34,547 nucleotides of DNA from Panacagrimonas sp052387335 (GTDB lineage Bacteria > Pseudomonadota > Gammaproteobacteria > Nevskiales > Nevskiaceae): contig JBQTJH010000007.1 in assembly GCA_052387335.1 (NCBI GenBank), positions 1 through 34,547 of the forward strand, written 5' to 3'. Each line of letters begins with the position of its first letter. Position 1 is the first letter of the stretch. The translations under genes were made by a program, and so were the position numbers. Below the pieces are notes generated by a model. It was not told the origin of the DNA and did not search any database. It saw only the letters and a program-made list of their open reading frames with translations. This document shows positions 14,014 to 23,272 of the stretch, piece by piece.

Positions 14014-14020
14014 GGCGCGT

Positions 14021-15193
14021 TCAGAGAAACAGTTCGAACAGACGGTTCTGGTAACGCCGGCCGGCTTCGGTGGGCTGCACCCGGTCGGCATCGACACTGA
14101 GCAGCGCTAGCCTCGCGGCCTCACGCAGCGGCGCCTCCAGTGCATGGAAGTCTAGTCCGGTGCGGGCTTCGAACTGCGCACGTGTAAAACCCTCGTGCAG
14201 GCGCAGTGCGTTCATGCAGAACTCGAATGGTAGTTCGTGCGGTTGCAAGTCCCGCTGCTCCTGCAACACACGCTCGGTGCCTGCCGTTTGCATATACGTG
14301 CGTGGATGCTTGTGCCGCGCGCGACGTGCAATCTGCACCTTGCCGTCTCGCAGTACGCTGCGCTTGCCGTGTGCGCCGGCACCGATACCCAGGTAGTCAC
14401 CGAAGCGCCAGTAATTCAGGTTGTGCCGGCTGCGTCGATCCTGCCGCGCAAACGCGGAAGTCTCGTACTGCGCGTAGCCGTGCGCGGCAAGCGCCGCACA
14501 ACCGGCGTCGTGCATGGACGCCGCAGTGTCGGCATCTGGAATCGGCGGCGGACGCGCAGCGAATTCGGTGTTGGGTTCCAGCGTCAGGTGGTACCAGGAC
14601 AGATGCTCAGGCGCGAGGTCAAACGCCTGTTGCAGATCCGCCAATGCGCGTTCGCGTGTTTGCTGCGGCAGCGCGAACATCAGATCCAGATTCAGATTGT
14701 CGAATCCTGCGGCGCGCGCCAGCTCGAACGCCTGCAAGGCTTCGCTGCGTCCATGAATCCGACCGAGCGACTTGAGCTGTGCGTCGTCAAAGCTCTGCAC
14801 GCCGATGGACATGCGCGTGACGCCAGCGGCGCGATAGCCGGCGAAATGGGCAGCGTCCGCCGTACCGGGATTGGCCTCCAGCGTGATCTCGATGTCGCTG
14901 GAAAAATGCAGGCGCCGCGCCGTCGCCTCGAGAATGCGCCCGATCGCCGCGCCTGAGAACAGGCTTGGCGTGCCGCCGCCGAAGAAGATGCTGGACAGCG
15001 TGCGCGGTTCTGCGTCCTGCAATTCAAAATCCAGATCGCGAATCAGCGCATCAATGTATTCCGTCTCGGGGATCACGCCACGCGCGGGGTGCGAATTGAA
15101 GTCGCAGTACGGGCATTTTCTGGCGCACCAGGGCAGGTGCAGGTACAGCGCGAGCGGGATCGAGGTCGGCGCTGAGGACGCTACCGCGCTCAT
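14021..15193 (-). CDS. hemW: Radical SAM haem chaperone HemW
   Basis: HemW binds haem and a 4Fe-4S cluster and delivers haem to respiratory enzymes; it was long misnamed as coproporphyrinogen oxidase. The 390-residue protein has the radical SAM cysteines C23, C27 and C30 in HLPWCARKCPYCDFNSH, followed by FFGGGTPSLF and ITLEANPGT. The later GIGAGAHGKRS and the C-terminal ELPFEFCMNALRL region are typical of HemW. The HNxxYW motif (HNLNYW) characteristic of HemW is present. ATG 15193 overlaps the rdgB stop as ATGA. rdgB-hemW is a common conserved pair. Confidence 0.95.
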   Translation of the reverse strand: MSAVASSAPTSIPLALYLHLPWCARKCPYCDFNSHPARGVIPETEYIDALIRDLDFELQDAEPRTLSSIFFGGGTPSLFSGAAIGRILEATARRLHFSSDIEITLEANPGTADAAHFAGYRAAGVTRMSIGVQSFDDAQLKSLGRIHGRSEALQAFELARAAGFDNLNLDLMFALPQQTRERALADLQQAFDLAPEHLSWYHLTLEPNTEFAARPPPIPDADTAASMHDAGCAALAAHGYAQYETSAFARQDRRSRHNLNYWRFGDYLGIGAGAHGKRSVLRDGKVQIARRARHKHPRTYMQTAGTERVLQEQRDLQPHELPFEFCMNALRLHEGFTRAQFEARTGLDFHALEAPLREAARLALLSVDADRVQPTEAGRRYQNRLFELFL

Positions 15194-15783
15194 GCCCCGC
15201 CGAGTTGCCGCAGCAGCTGCTGCATGGCCAGACCGCGATGGCTGATCGCGTTCTTGCGATCGGCGTTCATCTCGGCGGCGGTGCAGTGGTGCTCGGCCAG
15301 ATAGAACAGCGGGTCGTAGCCAAAGCCCTGCGCGCCGCGCGGCGCACGCAGAATCATGCCGCGCCAACGACCCTCGGCGATCAAGGGAATCGGATCGGTA
15401 GGCCGGCGTAGCAGCACCAGCTGACAGACGAACTGCGCTTGGCGCTGCATGTCCGGCACCGAGTCCATCTCGGCAATCAGCTTGGCGTTGTTGACCGCGT
15501 CGGATGAGGGCTCGCCGCCGTAGCGCGCAGAGCGCACACCCGGCGCACCGTCGAGCGCATCCACGCACAGACCCGAGTCGTCAGCGATCGCCGGCAGACC
15601 CGACACCGCAGCGGCATGACGCGCCTTGATCAGCGCGTTTTCGATGAAGGTAGCGCCGGTCTCGGCCGGTTCGACCGGAGAAAATTCGCTGACTCGACGC
15701 ACGCGGATACGCAGCGGTGCGAGCAGATCTTCAAGCTCACGGGCCTTCTTGAGATTGCGGCTGGCAATGACGATCTCGTCCAT
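15190..15783 (-). CDS. rdgB: XTP/dITP diphosphatase RdgB
   Basis: RdgB hydrolyses dITP, XTP and related damaged nucleotides to monophosphates and so keeps them out of DNA. The 197-residue length is normal. Motifs are IASRNLKKARE at the N-terminus (substrate lysine), ETGATFIENALIKARHAA, the metal site ADDSGLCVDALDGAPGVRSA, and GAQGFGYDPLF and ISHRGLA near the end. ATG 15783 was chosen because the fold begins at once (MDEIVIASRN); the frame upstream runs through the REP doublet and is not used. It is overlapped by hemW. Confidence 0.95.
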   Translation of the reverse strand: MDEIVIASRNLKKARELEDLLAPLRIRVRRVSEFSPVEPAETGATFIENALIKARHAAAVSGLPAIADDSGLCVDALDGAPGVRSARYGGEPSSDAVNNAKLIAEMDSVPDMQRQAQFVCQLVLLRRPTDPIPLIAEGRWRGMILRAPRGAQGFGYDPLFYLAEHHCTAAEMNADRKNAISHRGLAMQQLLRQLGGA

Positions 15784-15826
15784 GGCGTGATTGTACGCCT
15801 GGGTCCACGCGCCGGACGCGCGCCGC

Positions 15827-15896
15827 GTAGGGCGGGCCGTGCCCGCCGTCAGACCTTGGTTCGTATTCCGAACATGGCGGCCATGGGCCGCCCTAC
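15827..15896. repeat. GTAG-type REP doublet (REPIN-like) between rph and rdgB
   Basis: Two hairpins face each other. The left arm is GTAG followed by stem GGCGGGC, loop CGT, stem GCCCGCC (15827-15847). The right arm is stem GGCGGCC, loop ATG, stem GGCCGCC followed by CTAC (15876-15896). On the reverse strand the right arm also starts with GTAG. The arms differ at a paired position (G:C against C:G), so pairing is kept in both. A GTAG head and inverted doublets are known traits of REP families mobilised by RAYT transposases, such as SMAG elements in Stenotrophomonas. The last base touches the rph stop codon. Confidence 0.82.
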
Positions 15897-16622
15897 TCAA
15901 CTTGCCAGAGCCTGCTTCTGCACCTGCACCAGCTGCGCGATGCCAGCCTGAGCCAGGTCCAGCAACTGATTGAACTCGTCGCGACGGAAGGCGTGGCCCT
16001 CGGCCGTGCCCTGCACTTCAATGAAGTGACCGGCGTCGTTCATGACGATGTTCATGTCGCATTCGCAGTCGGAATCCTCGAGGTAGTCCAGGTCCAGCAC
16101 CGGCTGGCCGCGATGGATGCCGACGCTGACCGCGGCCACGTGTCCGTGCACCGGATGGGTCTTGATCTGATTCTTCTTCTTCATCGCCGCCACCGCGTCC
16201 ACCAGCGCTACATAGCTGCCCGTGATGGCCGCCGTGCGCGTTCCGCCATCGGCCTGCAAGACATCGCAGTCCAGGGTGATTGTGAAGCCGGTGAGCGCGT
16301 TCAGATCCACTACCGCGCGCAGCGAACGTCCGATCAGCCGCTGGATTTCCTGCGTGCGGCCGCTTTGCTTGCCCTGCGCCGCTTCGCGCCGGCTGCGCGT
16401 GTGGGTGGCGCGCGGCAACATGCCGTACTCGGCCGTGACCCAGCCGCCGTCCTTCTTCCAGGCCGGGCCGCGTTCTTCGACGCTGGCGGTGCACAACACC
16501 TGGGTATTGCCGAAGCTGACCAGCACCGAACCCTCGGCGTGGCGGGTGTAGCGGCGCTGGATGGAGACCTCGCGCAGCTGATCGGGCAGACGGCCGGAGG
16601 GTCGTGGCGAAGCTTGAGACAC
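15897..16622 (-). CDS. rph: Ribonuclease PH
   Basis: RNase PH trims the 3' ends of tRNA precursors with phosphate. The 241-residue protein begins VSQASPRPSGRLPDQLREV, the conserved opening. It has VLVSFGNTQVLCTASVEE, GWVTAEYGMLPRATHTR and the phosphate-binding GRTQEIQRLIGRSLRAVVD. The later TITLDCDVLQADGGTRTAAI and CDMNIVMNDAGHFIEVQGTA complete the family pattern. GTG at 16622 was chosen because GGAG lies eight bases upstream; an in-frame TTG at 16640 is the alternative. A TATACT at 16656-16651 on the minus strand may be its -10 element. It heads the operon rph-rdgB-hemW-CPXCG and is divergent from bcsB. Confidence 0.95.
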   Translation of the reverse strand: MSQASPRPSGRLPDQLREVSIQRRYTRHAEGSVLVSFGNTQVLCTASVEERGPAWKKDGGWVTAEYGMLPRATHTRSRREAAQGKQSGRTQEIQRLIGRSLRAVVDLNALTGFTITLDCDVLQADGGTRTAAITGSYVALVDAVAAMKKKNQIKTHPVHGHVAAVSVGIHRGQPVLDLDYLEDSDCECDMNIVMNDAGHFIEVQGTAEGHAFRRDEFNQLLDLAQAGIAQLVQVQKQALAS

Positions 16623-16772
16623 GGGCGAACTCCGCCGCAAAAGGGCGCGGAGTATATCGCCGCGTCCTTCCCAAGCGTCCCCGTTATGACGCGATCGCAG
16701 TGCGGCTAGACTCTGCGCTTGGCGGCTGTGGGGGCCCAGATGGCGCCCGTGCCGGGACTTTTGGGGGAATGG

Positions 16773-19055
16773 ATGACCGCAGGAAAACTGCTACTGGCCC
16801 TGGTGGTGGGGCTTGGCACACTGTGTACCTACAGCGCCGCACCGGCGCAAGACGCCGCGGCCACCGACGCGCCGCTGCTTAGCACCGCAGCGGCGACGCC
16901 CGCCAGCGACACCGCCCGGATACCGGGCCGTCGCACCGTCAAGCTGTCTTTCCGCGATCTGGGCGTGTACGGCTCGGCCTCGCTACGCGGCGTCGAGGGC
17001 CAGTTGTATCTGCCGTTCGGCATCCGTCTGGACGAGGTGGTGGTCGAGGCCCGGCTCAAGCTGCGCTACACCTACTCGCCCTCGCTGCTGCCGGAGCTGT
17101 CGCACCTGCGCATCGCGTTCAACGAACAGGTCATCGCGGCCCTGCCGCTGGTCAAGGAGCAGTCGGGCATCGAGGTGCAGCGCGAGCTGAATCTGGCGCC
17201 CAGCTATTTCACCGACTTCAACCAGCTGCGCCTGGATCTGATCGGTCACTACACGCTGCAATGCGAAGACCCCGATCACAGCAGCCTGTGGACCGCGATC
17301 AGCGACCAGAGCGAGATTGAACTGACTCTGGACGCGCTGCCGATCAAGCCCGATCTGGCGCTGTTGCCGGCACCGTTCTTTGATCGCCGTGACGGCCGCC
17401 CGCTGCAATTGCCGGTGGTCCTGCCGAGCCAGGCGTCGGTCGAAACGCTGCGCAGCGCCGGTCTGCTGGCCTCGTGGTTCGGCGCCCTGGCCAGTTACCG
17501 CGGCGCGCAGTTCCCGGTGTTGCTGGATCAGCTGCCGGAGCGCGGCCACGCCCTGGTGCTGGCCACCAATGCGCAGCGTCCCCAGGGTCTGGAGCTGCCC
17601 GAAGTGGAGGCGCCGACCTTGCGCGTGCAGCCGCTACCCGGCCACGCCGGCTCGCTGCTGCTGATCCTGCAGGGGCGCGACGATGCGCAACTGCGCCTGG
17701 TGGCCGAAGCCCTGGTGTTGGGGCAGGCAGTGCTGAGCGGCCGCGAGGCGACGGTGCTGGAGGTTGATCGCGGCGAGCGCCGCGCCGCCTACGACGCACC
17801 GGCCTGGGTGCGCACCGACCGACCGGTGAAGCTGGGCGAACTGATCGACAGCCCCGACGCCCTGCAGGCGCGCGGCAAGGTGCCGCCACCGCTGCGCATC
17901 AATCTGCGCCTGCCGCCCGACCTGCTGACCTGGAATCGCAGCGGCGTGCCGATGGACCTGCGCTATCGCTACACGCCGCCGGCGCAGCGCGACGCCTCCA
18001 TGCTCACGGTCAGCATCAACGGCCAGCTGCTCAAGGCGTTTCCACTGCTGCCCGGCGAGCGCGACGTGGAGGACGGGCGTCTGCGCATTCCCCTGCTCAG
18101 CGACGGCACACGCAGTGATCGCAGCGCGCTGGTGATCCCGCCGTTTCAGCTCGGCGCCAACAACCAGATGCAGTTTCAGTTCGTGGTGGAGACCAATCGT
18201 GAAGGTTCCTGCAAGCCGGCGGTGCGTGACCTGACCCGCGCGTCGATCGACGCCGACTCCACCATCGACCTGAGCGGCTTCCCGCACTACACCGCCATGC
18301 CCAACCTGGCGCTGTTCGCCAACGCGGCCTATCCGTTTTCGCGCTACGCCGATCTGGCCGAAACCGCGGTGGTGCTGCCGGTCAGCGCCAACGTGACCGA
18401 GATCGAGGCGATGCTGGCCACGCTCGGCCGCATGGGTCGCGCCACCGGCGTCCCGAGCCTGCGCTACAGCCTGTTCAAGGGTCCGGAGTTGTCGCAGCTC
18501 AAGAATCTGGACCTGATTCTGATCGGCGCCGGTCGCGCGGACGACCTGCTCGACCAATGGGGCAAGGAGCTGAGCGTCGTTCTGCACAAGGCGGGCCGCA
18601 GCTTCACCACCTTGCCCGCGGCGGCGGTGTTCCCGCGCGATCCGCTGGGCGACAAGGCCAGCCCGGTGGTGTCGAGCCGCGTGTCCCTGGCCAGCGCCGG
18701 GCCGCTGTCGGTGATGCTCGGGTTTGAATCGCCGCTCAGCGCCGCACGCAGCGTGGTGGCACTGACCGCCACCTCCGACGCGCAGCTCAACGAACTGGTG
18801 AAGGCGCTGGGCGACGACGCGCAAATCGGCCGCGTGCGCGGCGACACGGTGATTCTGCGCGGCCAGGAACTCAACAGCTTCGCCGGCGAACCGCAGTACC
18901 ACGTCGGCACCCTGAGCTGGTGGATGAAGCTCTGGTATCACCTGTCGCGCTATCCGCTGCTGATGCTGCTGCTGGCGGTGGGCGCGGGCGTGCTGCTGGC
19001 CTTCGGTCTGTACAGCTACCTGCGACGCGCAGCAGAAAAGCGGTTGGAGGATTGA
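16773..19055 (+). CDS. bcsB: Cellulose synthase periplasmic subunit BcsB
   Basis: BcsB is the periplasmic, membrane-anchored partner that guides the glucan chain leaving BcsA and is required for synthase activity. The 760-residue protein has a signal peptide (LLLALVVGLGTLCTYSAAPAQA-like, about residues 4-28). Two carbohydrate-binding and flavodoxin-like repeats follow, for example VKLSFRDLGVYGSASLRG, LIGHYTLQCEDPDHSSLW, VPMDLRYRYTP and FVVETNREGSCKPA. The C-terminal tail anchor is YPLLMLLLAVGAGVLLAFGL, which packs against BcsA in known structures. ATG 16773 was chosen because GGGGGAAT precedes it and the signal peptide begins there. It is the first gene of bcsBZC, with bcsZ overlapping by one base. 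Unusually, no bcsA lies upstream; it is on the other strand 5.8 kb beyond bcsZ. Confidence 0.94.
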   Translation: MTAGKLLLALVVGLGTLCTYSAAPAQDAAATDAPLLSTAAATPASDTARIPGRRTVKLSFRDLGVYGSASLRGVEGQLYLPFGIRLDEVVVEARLKLRYTYSPSLLPELSHLRIAFNEQVIAALPLVKEQSGIEVQRELNLAPSYFTDFNQLRLDLIGHYTLQCEDPDHSSLWTAISDQSEIELTLDALPIKPDLALLPAPFFDRRDGRPLQLPVVLPSQASVETLRSAGLLASWFGALASYRGAQFPVLLDQLPERGHALVLATNAQRPQGLELPEVEAPTLRVQPLPGHAGSLLLILQGRDDAQLRLVAEALVLGQAVLSGREATVLEVDRGERRAAYDAPAWVRTDRPVKLGELIDSPDALQARGKVPPPLRINLRLPPDLLTWNRSGVPMDLRYRYTPPAQRDASMLTVSINGQLLKAFPLLPGERDVEDGRLRIPLLSDGTRSDRSALVIPPFQLGANNQMQFQFVVETNREGSCKPAVRDLTRASIDADSTIDLSGFPHYTAMPNLALFANAAYPFSRYADLAETAVVLPVSANVTEIEAMLATLGRMGRATGVPSLRYSLFKGPELSQLKNLDLILIGAGRADDLLDQWGKELSVVLHKAGRSFTTLPAAAVFPRDPLGDKASPVVSSRVSLASAGPLSVMLGFESPLSAARSVVALTATSDAQLNELVKALGDDAQIGRVRGDTVILRGQELNSFAGEPQYHVGTLSWWMKLWYHLSRYPLLMLLLAVGAGVLLAFGLYSYLRRAAEKRLED

Positions 19056-20203
19056 TGTCGGCGCTTGCGTCGCGGCGCCGCGCGCCCGCGCTGCTGCTGG
19101 GCTGCGCGAGCCTGTGGCTGCTGTCGGTGATGCCGGCGCAGGCCGCGAACTGCCCGCAATGGCCGGCCTGGGATGCGTTCAAGAAAGCGTTCATCAGCGC
19201 CGACGGTCGCGTGATCGACCACAGCAGTGCGCGTCAGCACACCGTGTCTGAAGGCCAGGCCTACGCCATGTTCTTCGCGCTGGTGGCCGGTGACGACCAG
19301 ACCTTCGCGCAACTGCTGCGCTGGACCGAGGACAACCTCGCGCAAGGCGATCTGAGCGCGCACCTGCCGGCCTGGCAATGGGGGCGTCGCGACGATGCGA
19401 GCTGGGGCGTGATCGACGCTAATCCAGCGTCGGACGCCGATGTATTCATCGCCTACACCCTCGGCGAGGCCGCGCGTCTGTGGCAGCAGCGCTACTACCG
19501 CATCCTGTCCAAGCTGATCGGCGCGCGCATCCTGCGCGAGGAAGTCACCGACATCCCCGGTCTGGGGCCCAGCTTGCTACCGGCGCCCGTCGGCTTTGTT
19601 GAAGCCCATCGCTGGCGCCTCAATCCCAGCTACTCGCCGCCGATGTTGCTGCGCGGCCTGGCGCGCCTGCATCCGGAGCAGGCCTGGACCAGCCTGCTGC
19701 CATCGACGCAACGCGTGTTGCGAGAACCGGCAACGCATGGCTTTGCACCCGATTGGATCGTGTGGCGAGACGGCGCCTTTGTTGCCGACGACAAGACCCA
19801 GGGTCTGGGTAGCTACGACGCCATCCGCGTCTATCTCTGGGCCGGCATGCTTGCCGCTGAGGATCCGGACCGCGCGGCGCTGCTGCAGACGCTCAGACCG
19901 ATGGCCGAGCACACCGCAAAGCTCGGCGCTCCGCCGGAGCGAATCGACACGGTTCGCGGCACCCACGAAAACCTGGGCCCCAGCGGATTCTCGGCCGCGC
20001 TGCTGCCGATGCTCAGCGTGCTGCAGATGCAGCCGGCGCTGAACGCGCAGCTCGCGCGACTGCAGCAGGGCGCAGTCAAGGACGCCGGCAATTACTACGA
20101 CCAGGTGCTGCGCCTGTTCGGTCAGGGCTGGCAGCAGGGGCGTTATCGTTTTGACGCGCAGGGCCGGCTGGCGCTGCAGTGGACCGCCGCATGTATCGGC
20201 TAG
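19055..20203 (+). CDS. bcsZ: Periplasmic endo-beta-1,4-glucanase BcsZ (GH8)
   Basis: BcsZ trims cellulose in the periplasm and is needed for normal secretion. The 382-residue protein has a signal peptide ending at AQA-AN (about residue 31). The general acid is E66 in HTVSEGQAYAMFFAL and the base is D255 in LGSYDAIRVYLW, matching Glu55 and Asp243 of E. coli BcsZ. NPASDADVFIAYTLGEAARLW is another GH8 signature. All catalytic residues are intact. The start ATG at 19055 shares one base with the bcsB stop (TGATG), so the genes are translationally coupled. Confidence 0.94.
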   Translation: MSALASRRRAPALLLGCASLWLLSVMPAQAANCPQWPAWDAFKKAFISADGRVIDHSSARQHTVSEGQAYAMFFALVAGDDQTFAQLLRWTEDNLAQGDLSAHLPAWQWGRRDDASWGVIDANPASDADVFIAYTLGEAARLWQQRYYRILSKLIGARILREEVTDIPGLGPSLLPAPVGFVEAHRWRLNPSYSPPMLLRGLARLHPEQAWTSLLPSTQRVLREPATHGFAPDWIVWRDGAFVADDKTQGLGSYDAIRVYLWAGMLAAEDPDRAALLQTLRPMAEHTAKLGAPPERIDTVRGTHENLGPSGFSAALLPMLSVLQMQPALNAQLARLQQGAVKDAGNYYDQVLRLFGQGWQQGRYRFDAQGRLALQWTAACIG

Positions 20204-23200
20204 GCGTCTGGCCGCTGGCGCTGCTGGCCTTGTGCGCCGCGCCGTCGGCGACGTCCGCAGACCTCGCAGTGCCCGCGGTCGAGCAAGCTGCTTTCAGCGA
20301 AGCCGAGCGCGAACTGCTGCGCAGTGCGCGCACCTGGGACGCGCGCGGCCGCGGTGACTTGGCGCGTCAGGCGCTAGAGAAATTGCTGCTGGCGCGGCCC
20401 GGCGATACGCGCCTGATGCTGGACATCGGCCTGATCGAATTACGCTCCAACCGCATGAGCGATGCGCGCACGATGCTGGCGCGGCTGGAACAAGAGGCGC
20501 CGGACTCCATCCACACGCGCGAGCTGCGCACCGCCTATCGCATCGCCACGCAGGATCGACTGCGCCTGGCTTCGGTCAGGCGCCTGATCGAGTTGTCGCG
20601 CTTCGACGAGGCCTTGAGCGAATTGCAGGCGCTGTTTCCCGATGGCGCACCGAGCACCGAGCTGGGCATCGACTACTGGCAGATCGTCGGCAAGACACCG
20701 GGCGGCGGCGGCCGCGCCGAACAGGGATTGCAGGCGCTGATCGCACGACATCCGGATGATCCGCGCTTCCAGCTGGCGCTGGCCGAACACTACGCCGGCC
20801 GCGACGCAACGCGTGGCCAGGCACGGCAGATGCTGCGCACGCTGCGTGGCCGCGAAGATCTGAACCCACAACGTCTGGCCAACGTGCTCAACCGCGTAGG
20901 ACTTGAAGACGATTCCGGGCTGGCGCGCATCGGTCCGGCGACGGTCGCAAGCGAAACGGTACGCGCCCCAGCAAGGCCAGCCAGCCCGGCGCGCATCGCC
21001 GACGGGTTGCGACGCAAGGGCGAGACCGAACTGGCCGAGAAAAATCCACAGGCCGCGCTGGAATCCTTCACCAAGGCGCAGTCGCGTGCGCCAAACAACG
21101 CCGCTATCGCCGAAGGTCGCGCGCGCGCGCTGCTGATGTTGCTGCGTTACGACGAGGCATTGGCCGCTGCACCCGCGTCGCAGCCGGCCTTGCGCGCGGA
21201 GATCCTGACCGCGCGTGCGGCCAAGGCCGCAGAAGCGCAGCGCGGCGGCGACGTGCTGCGCGATCTGGAAGCCGCGCAACTGCTGGTGCCCAAGGATCCC
21301 TGGGCGCGGTATCGCCTGGCGCGTCACTACGCCAGCCTGGGCCTTGCAAGCGAGGGGCGAGCGCTGATGGACCAGGGCCTTGCGCTGACGCCAAAGGACG
21401 CCGATCTGCACTACGCGCGCGCGCTGTACCTGGCCAGTGTGGATGCTGATCAAGAGGCATTAAATGCACTCGCACCGATCCCAGTCGCTGAGCGCTCACC
21501 GGGCATGCGCGATCTGGAAGCGCGCGCGCGCGCGAGCCTGGCGCGCGCCGAAATGCAGAGACAACGCGACGACGCTCAGCGCTTGGCCGAAGCCGGTGAT
21601 CTGGACGGCGCGCTGCGTCTGATCGATGCGCTGATCGCGCAACGCCCGGACGACGCTGCGCTGCGCAGTCTGCGCGGCGATGTGCTGGCGGATGCCGGCC
21701 GCTGGGCAGACGCACAGACCGCGTACGCGGCGGCGCTTGTACTGAATCCGGATGATCACTGGACGCGCTTGGGTCTTGCCCGCAGCCTGCACAGGACCGA
21801 TCAGGCGGCCGCGCGTGTCGAGCTTGATCGCGTGCTGGCCACCTCGACCGACGGCGAGCAGCGCCTGAGCGCCGCGCGCCAGCTGGAAACCCTGGGCGAT
21901 GTCGAGGCCGCGCGCACCGAGTACACGCGTCTGGCCGCGGCATCGGCGCCGCTGGCGGGCGCGTTCGAACAACTGGGCTGGCTGGATCGCAGCGAACGCC
22001 GTTACGCCGAGGCGCTGAAGAATTTCCGCAGCGCGCGCCAGCTCAGATCCAGCGATGCCGGTCTGGACAAGGTGATTGCGGAGATTCAATCGCGGCCACA
22101 GCCCATGATCAGCATGGGCTACGACCATCTCAGCAAGCCCGGCGATCCCGGCCTGTCCGATACCACCACGCAACGCATCCCGCTTGAACTGCGCGTGCCG
22201 CGTGCTTACGACGGTCACTACTTCGCGCTGGCTGAGTGGGTCGATCTGGATGTGGGTCGTCTGCCGACGAGCTACGACGAGGCGGCGCTCTACGGCACGG
22301 TGCTGGCGGCAGGTCCGGATGCGGTACTGAATTTCCCGCAGGGTCTGGATCCGGCAACCGACAGCGTCGCGCTGGGCCTGGGTTACGACGACGACGCGCT
22401 GCGCCTCGACCTCGGCACTACGCCGCTGGGCATGCCGGTGCAGGACCTGATCGGCGGCATTCGCTATGACGGACGCTGGAGCGAACTGAGCTACAGCGTC
22501 GATCTGTCGCGTCGTCCGATCAGCAGCAGCCTGTTGTCTTTCGGCGGCGCGCGCGATCCGGTCAGCGGCCGCAGCTGGGGTGGCGCGCGCGAAAACGGCG
22601 CCAGCCTGCGCCTTGCCCACTACGGTCCCCAACTGAGCCTGAGCGGCAGCGTCGAGGCCTCGCGTATCGAAGGCCGCAATATTCTGGACAACGATTTCTT
22701 CGGCGGTCGCCTGAGCGCGGACTACAAGTTCTACGACGCGCACGGCCAGCAGCTGTTCATCGGTGTGGCCGCGACGTACTGGAATTACGCCGAGAACCAA
22801 CGCTATTACAGCTTCGGCCACGGCGGTTACTACAGCCCGCAGTCCTATGTGGTGACCAGTCTGCCGCTGGAATGGCGCGGCCGCTGGAATCGCTGGAGTT
22901 ATCGCTTCGAGGGTGCGGTGTCGCATTCGAGCAGCGACGAGGACGATGCACCGTTCTACCCCACCGATCCTGGCCTGCAGGCGCAGGCGAGCACCTCGAC
23001 CCTGCCCTCAGGATTTTCCGCGCCGATCTACGAAGGCGGCAGCGGCTCCGGTAGCGGCTATCGGCTGCGCGCAGAGTTGGAATATCGCCTGGACGCCGAT
23101 TGGGTGATCGGCGCGCGCGCAGGCGTTGATCGATCCGACTTCTACGAACCCGACACGTTCTCGATCTACTTCCGGCATCTGTTCAACAGCGACGCCGATG

Positions 23201-23247
23201 TGCTCAGCGTGCCACCGCGGCCCACACGGCACTACACGGATTTCTGA
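20191..23247 (+). CDS. bcsC: Cellulose export outer-membrane protein BcsC
   Basis: BcsC spans the periplasm with TPR repeats and forms the outer-membrane pore through which cellulose leaves. The 1018-residue protein has a signal peptide (YRLGVWPLALLALCAAPSATSA). Many degenerate 34-residue TPR units follow up to about residue 630, for example ARYRLARHYASLGLASEGRA and DDHWTRLGLARSLHRTDQA. The C-terminal beta-barrel starts near SMGYDHLSKPGDPG and ends in aromatic HYTDF, as outer-membrane proteins do. It is about 140 residues shorter than E. coli BcsC (1157), mostly in the TPR part. ATG 20191 was chosen for its signal peptide; GTG 20179 is possible. It overlaps bcsZ by 13 bases. bcsG converges on it 25 bases later. 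Confidence 0.92.
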   Translation: MYRLGVWPLALLALCAAPSATSADLAVPAVEQAAFSEAERELLRSARTWDARGRGDLARQALEKLLLARPGDTRLMLDIGLIELRSNRMSDARTMLARLEQEAPDSIHTRELRTAYRIATQDRLRLASVRRLIELSRFDEALSELQALFPDGAPSTELGIDYWQIVGKTPGGGGRAEQGLQALIARHPDDPRFQLALAEHYAGRDATRGQARQMLRTLRGREDLNPQRLANVLNRVGLEDDSGLARIGPATVASETVRAPARPASPARIADGLRRKGETELAEKNPQAALESFTKAQSRAPNNAAIAEGRARALLMLLRYDEALAAAPASQPALRAEILTARAAKAAEAQRGGDVLRDLEAAQLLVPKDPWARYRLARHYASLGLASEGRALMDQGLALTPKDADLHYARALYLASVDADQEALNALAPIPVAERSPGMRDLEARARASLARAEMQRQRDDAQRLAEAGDLDGALRLIDALIAQRPDDAALRSLRGDVLADAGRWADAQTAYAAALVLNPDDHWTRLGLARSLHRTDQAAARVELDRVLATSTDGEQRLSAARQLETLGDVEAARTEYTRLAAASAPLAGAFEQLGWLDRSERRYAEALKNFRSARQLRSSDAGLDKVIAEIQSRPQPMISMGYDHLSKPGDPGLSDTTTQRIPLELRVPRAYDGHYFALAEWVDLDVGRLPTSYDEAALYGTVLAAGPDAVLNFPQGLDPATDSVALGLGYDDDALRLDLGTTPLGMPVQDLIGGIRYDGRWSELSYSVDLSRRPISSSLLSFGGARDPVSGRSWGGARENGASLRLAHYGPQLSLSGSVEASRIEGRNILDNDFFGGRLSADYKFYDAHGQQLFIGVAATYWNYAENQRYYSFGHGGYYSPQSYVVTSLPLEWRGRWNRWSYRFEGAVSHSSSDEDDAPFYPTDPGLQAQASTSTLPSGFSAPIYEGGSGSGSGYRLRAELEYRLDADWVIGARAGVDRSDFYEPDTFSIYFRHLFNSDADVLSVPPRPTRHYTDF

Positions 23248-23272
23248 GGCGGGGCGCAGTGCGTCGGGGTTT

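Noticed and set aside
17634..18941. Open frame of 435 codons on the minus strand opposite bcsB
   Set aside because: Same reason: the composition (Ala, Gln, His, Arg) is that of antisense high-GC DNA, and bcsB motifs are continuous.
21496..22926. Open frame of 476 codons on the minus strand opposite bcsC
   Set aside because: Antisense shadow of bcsC without recognisable motifs or a ribosome binding site.
23248..23272. Terminator between the convergent bcsC and bcsG
   Set aside because: GGGGTTTTTAT occurs just after, but I could not find a convincing stem before the T-run.
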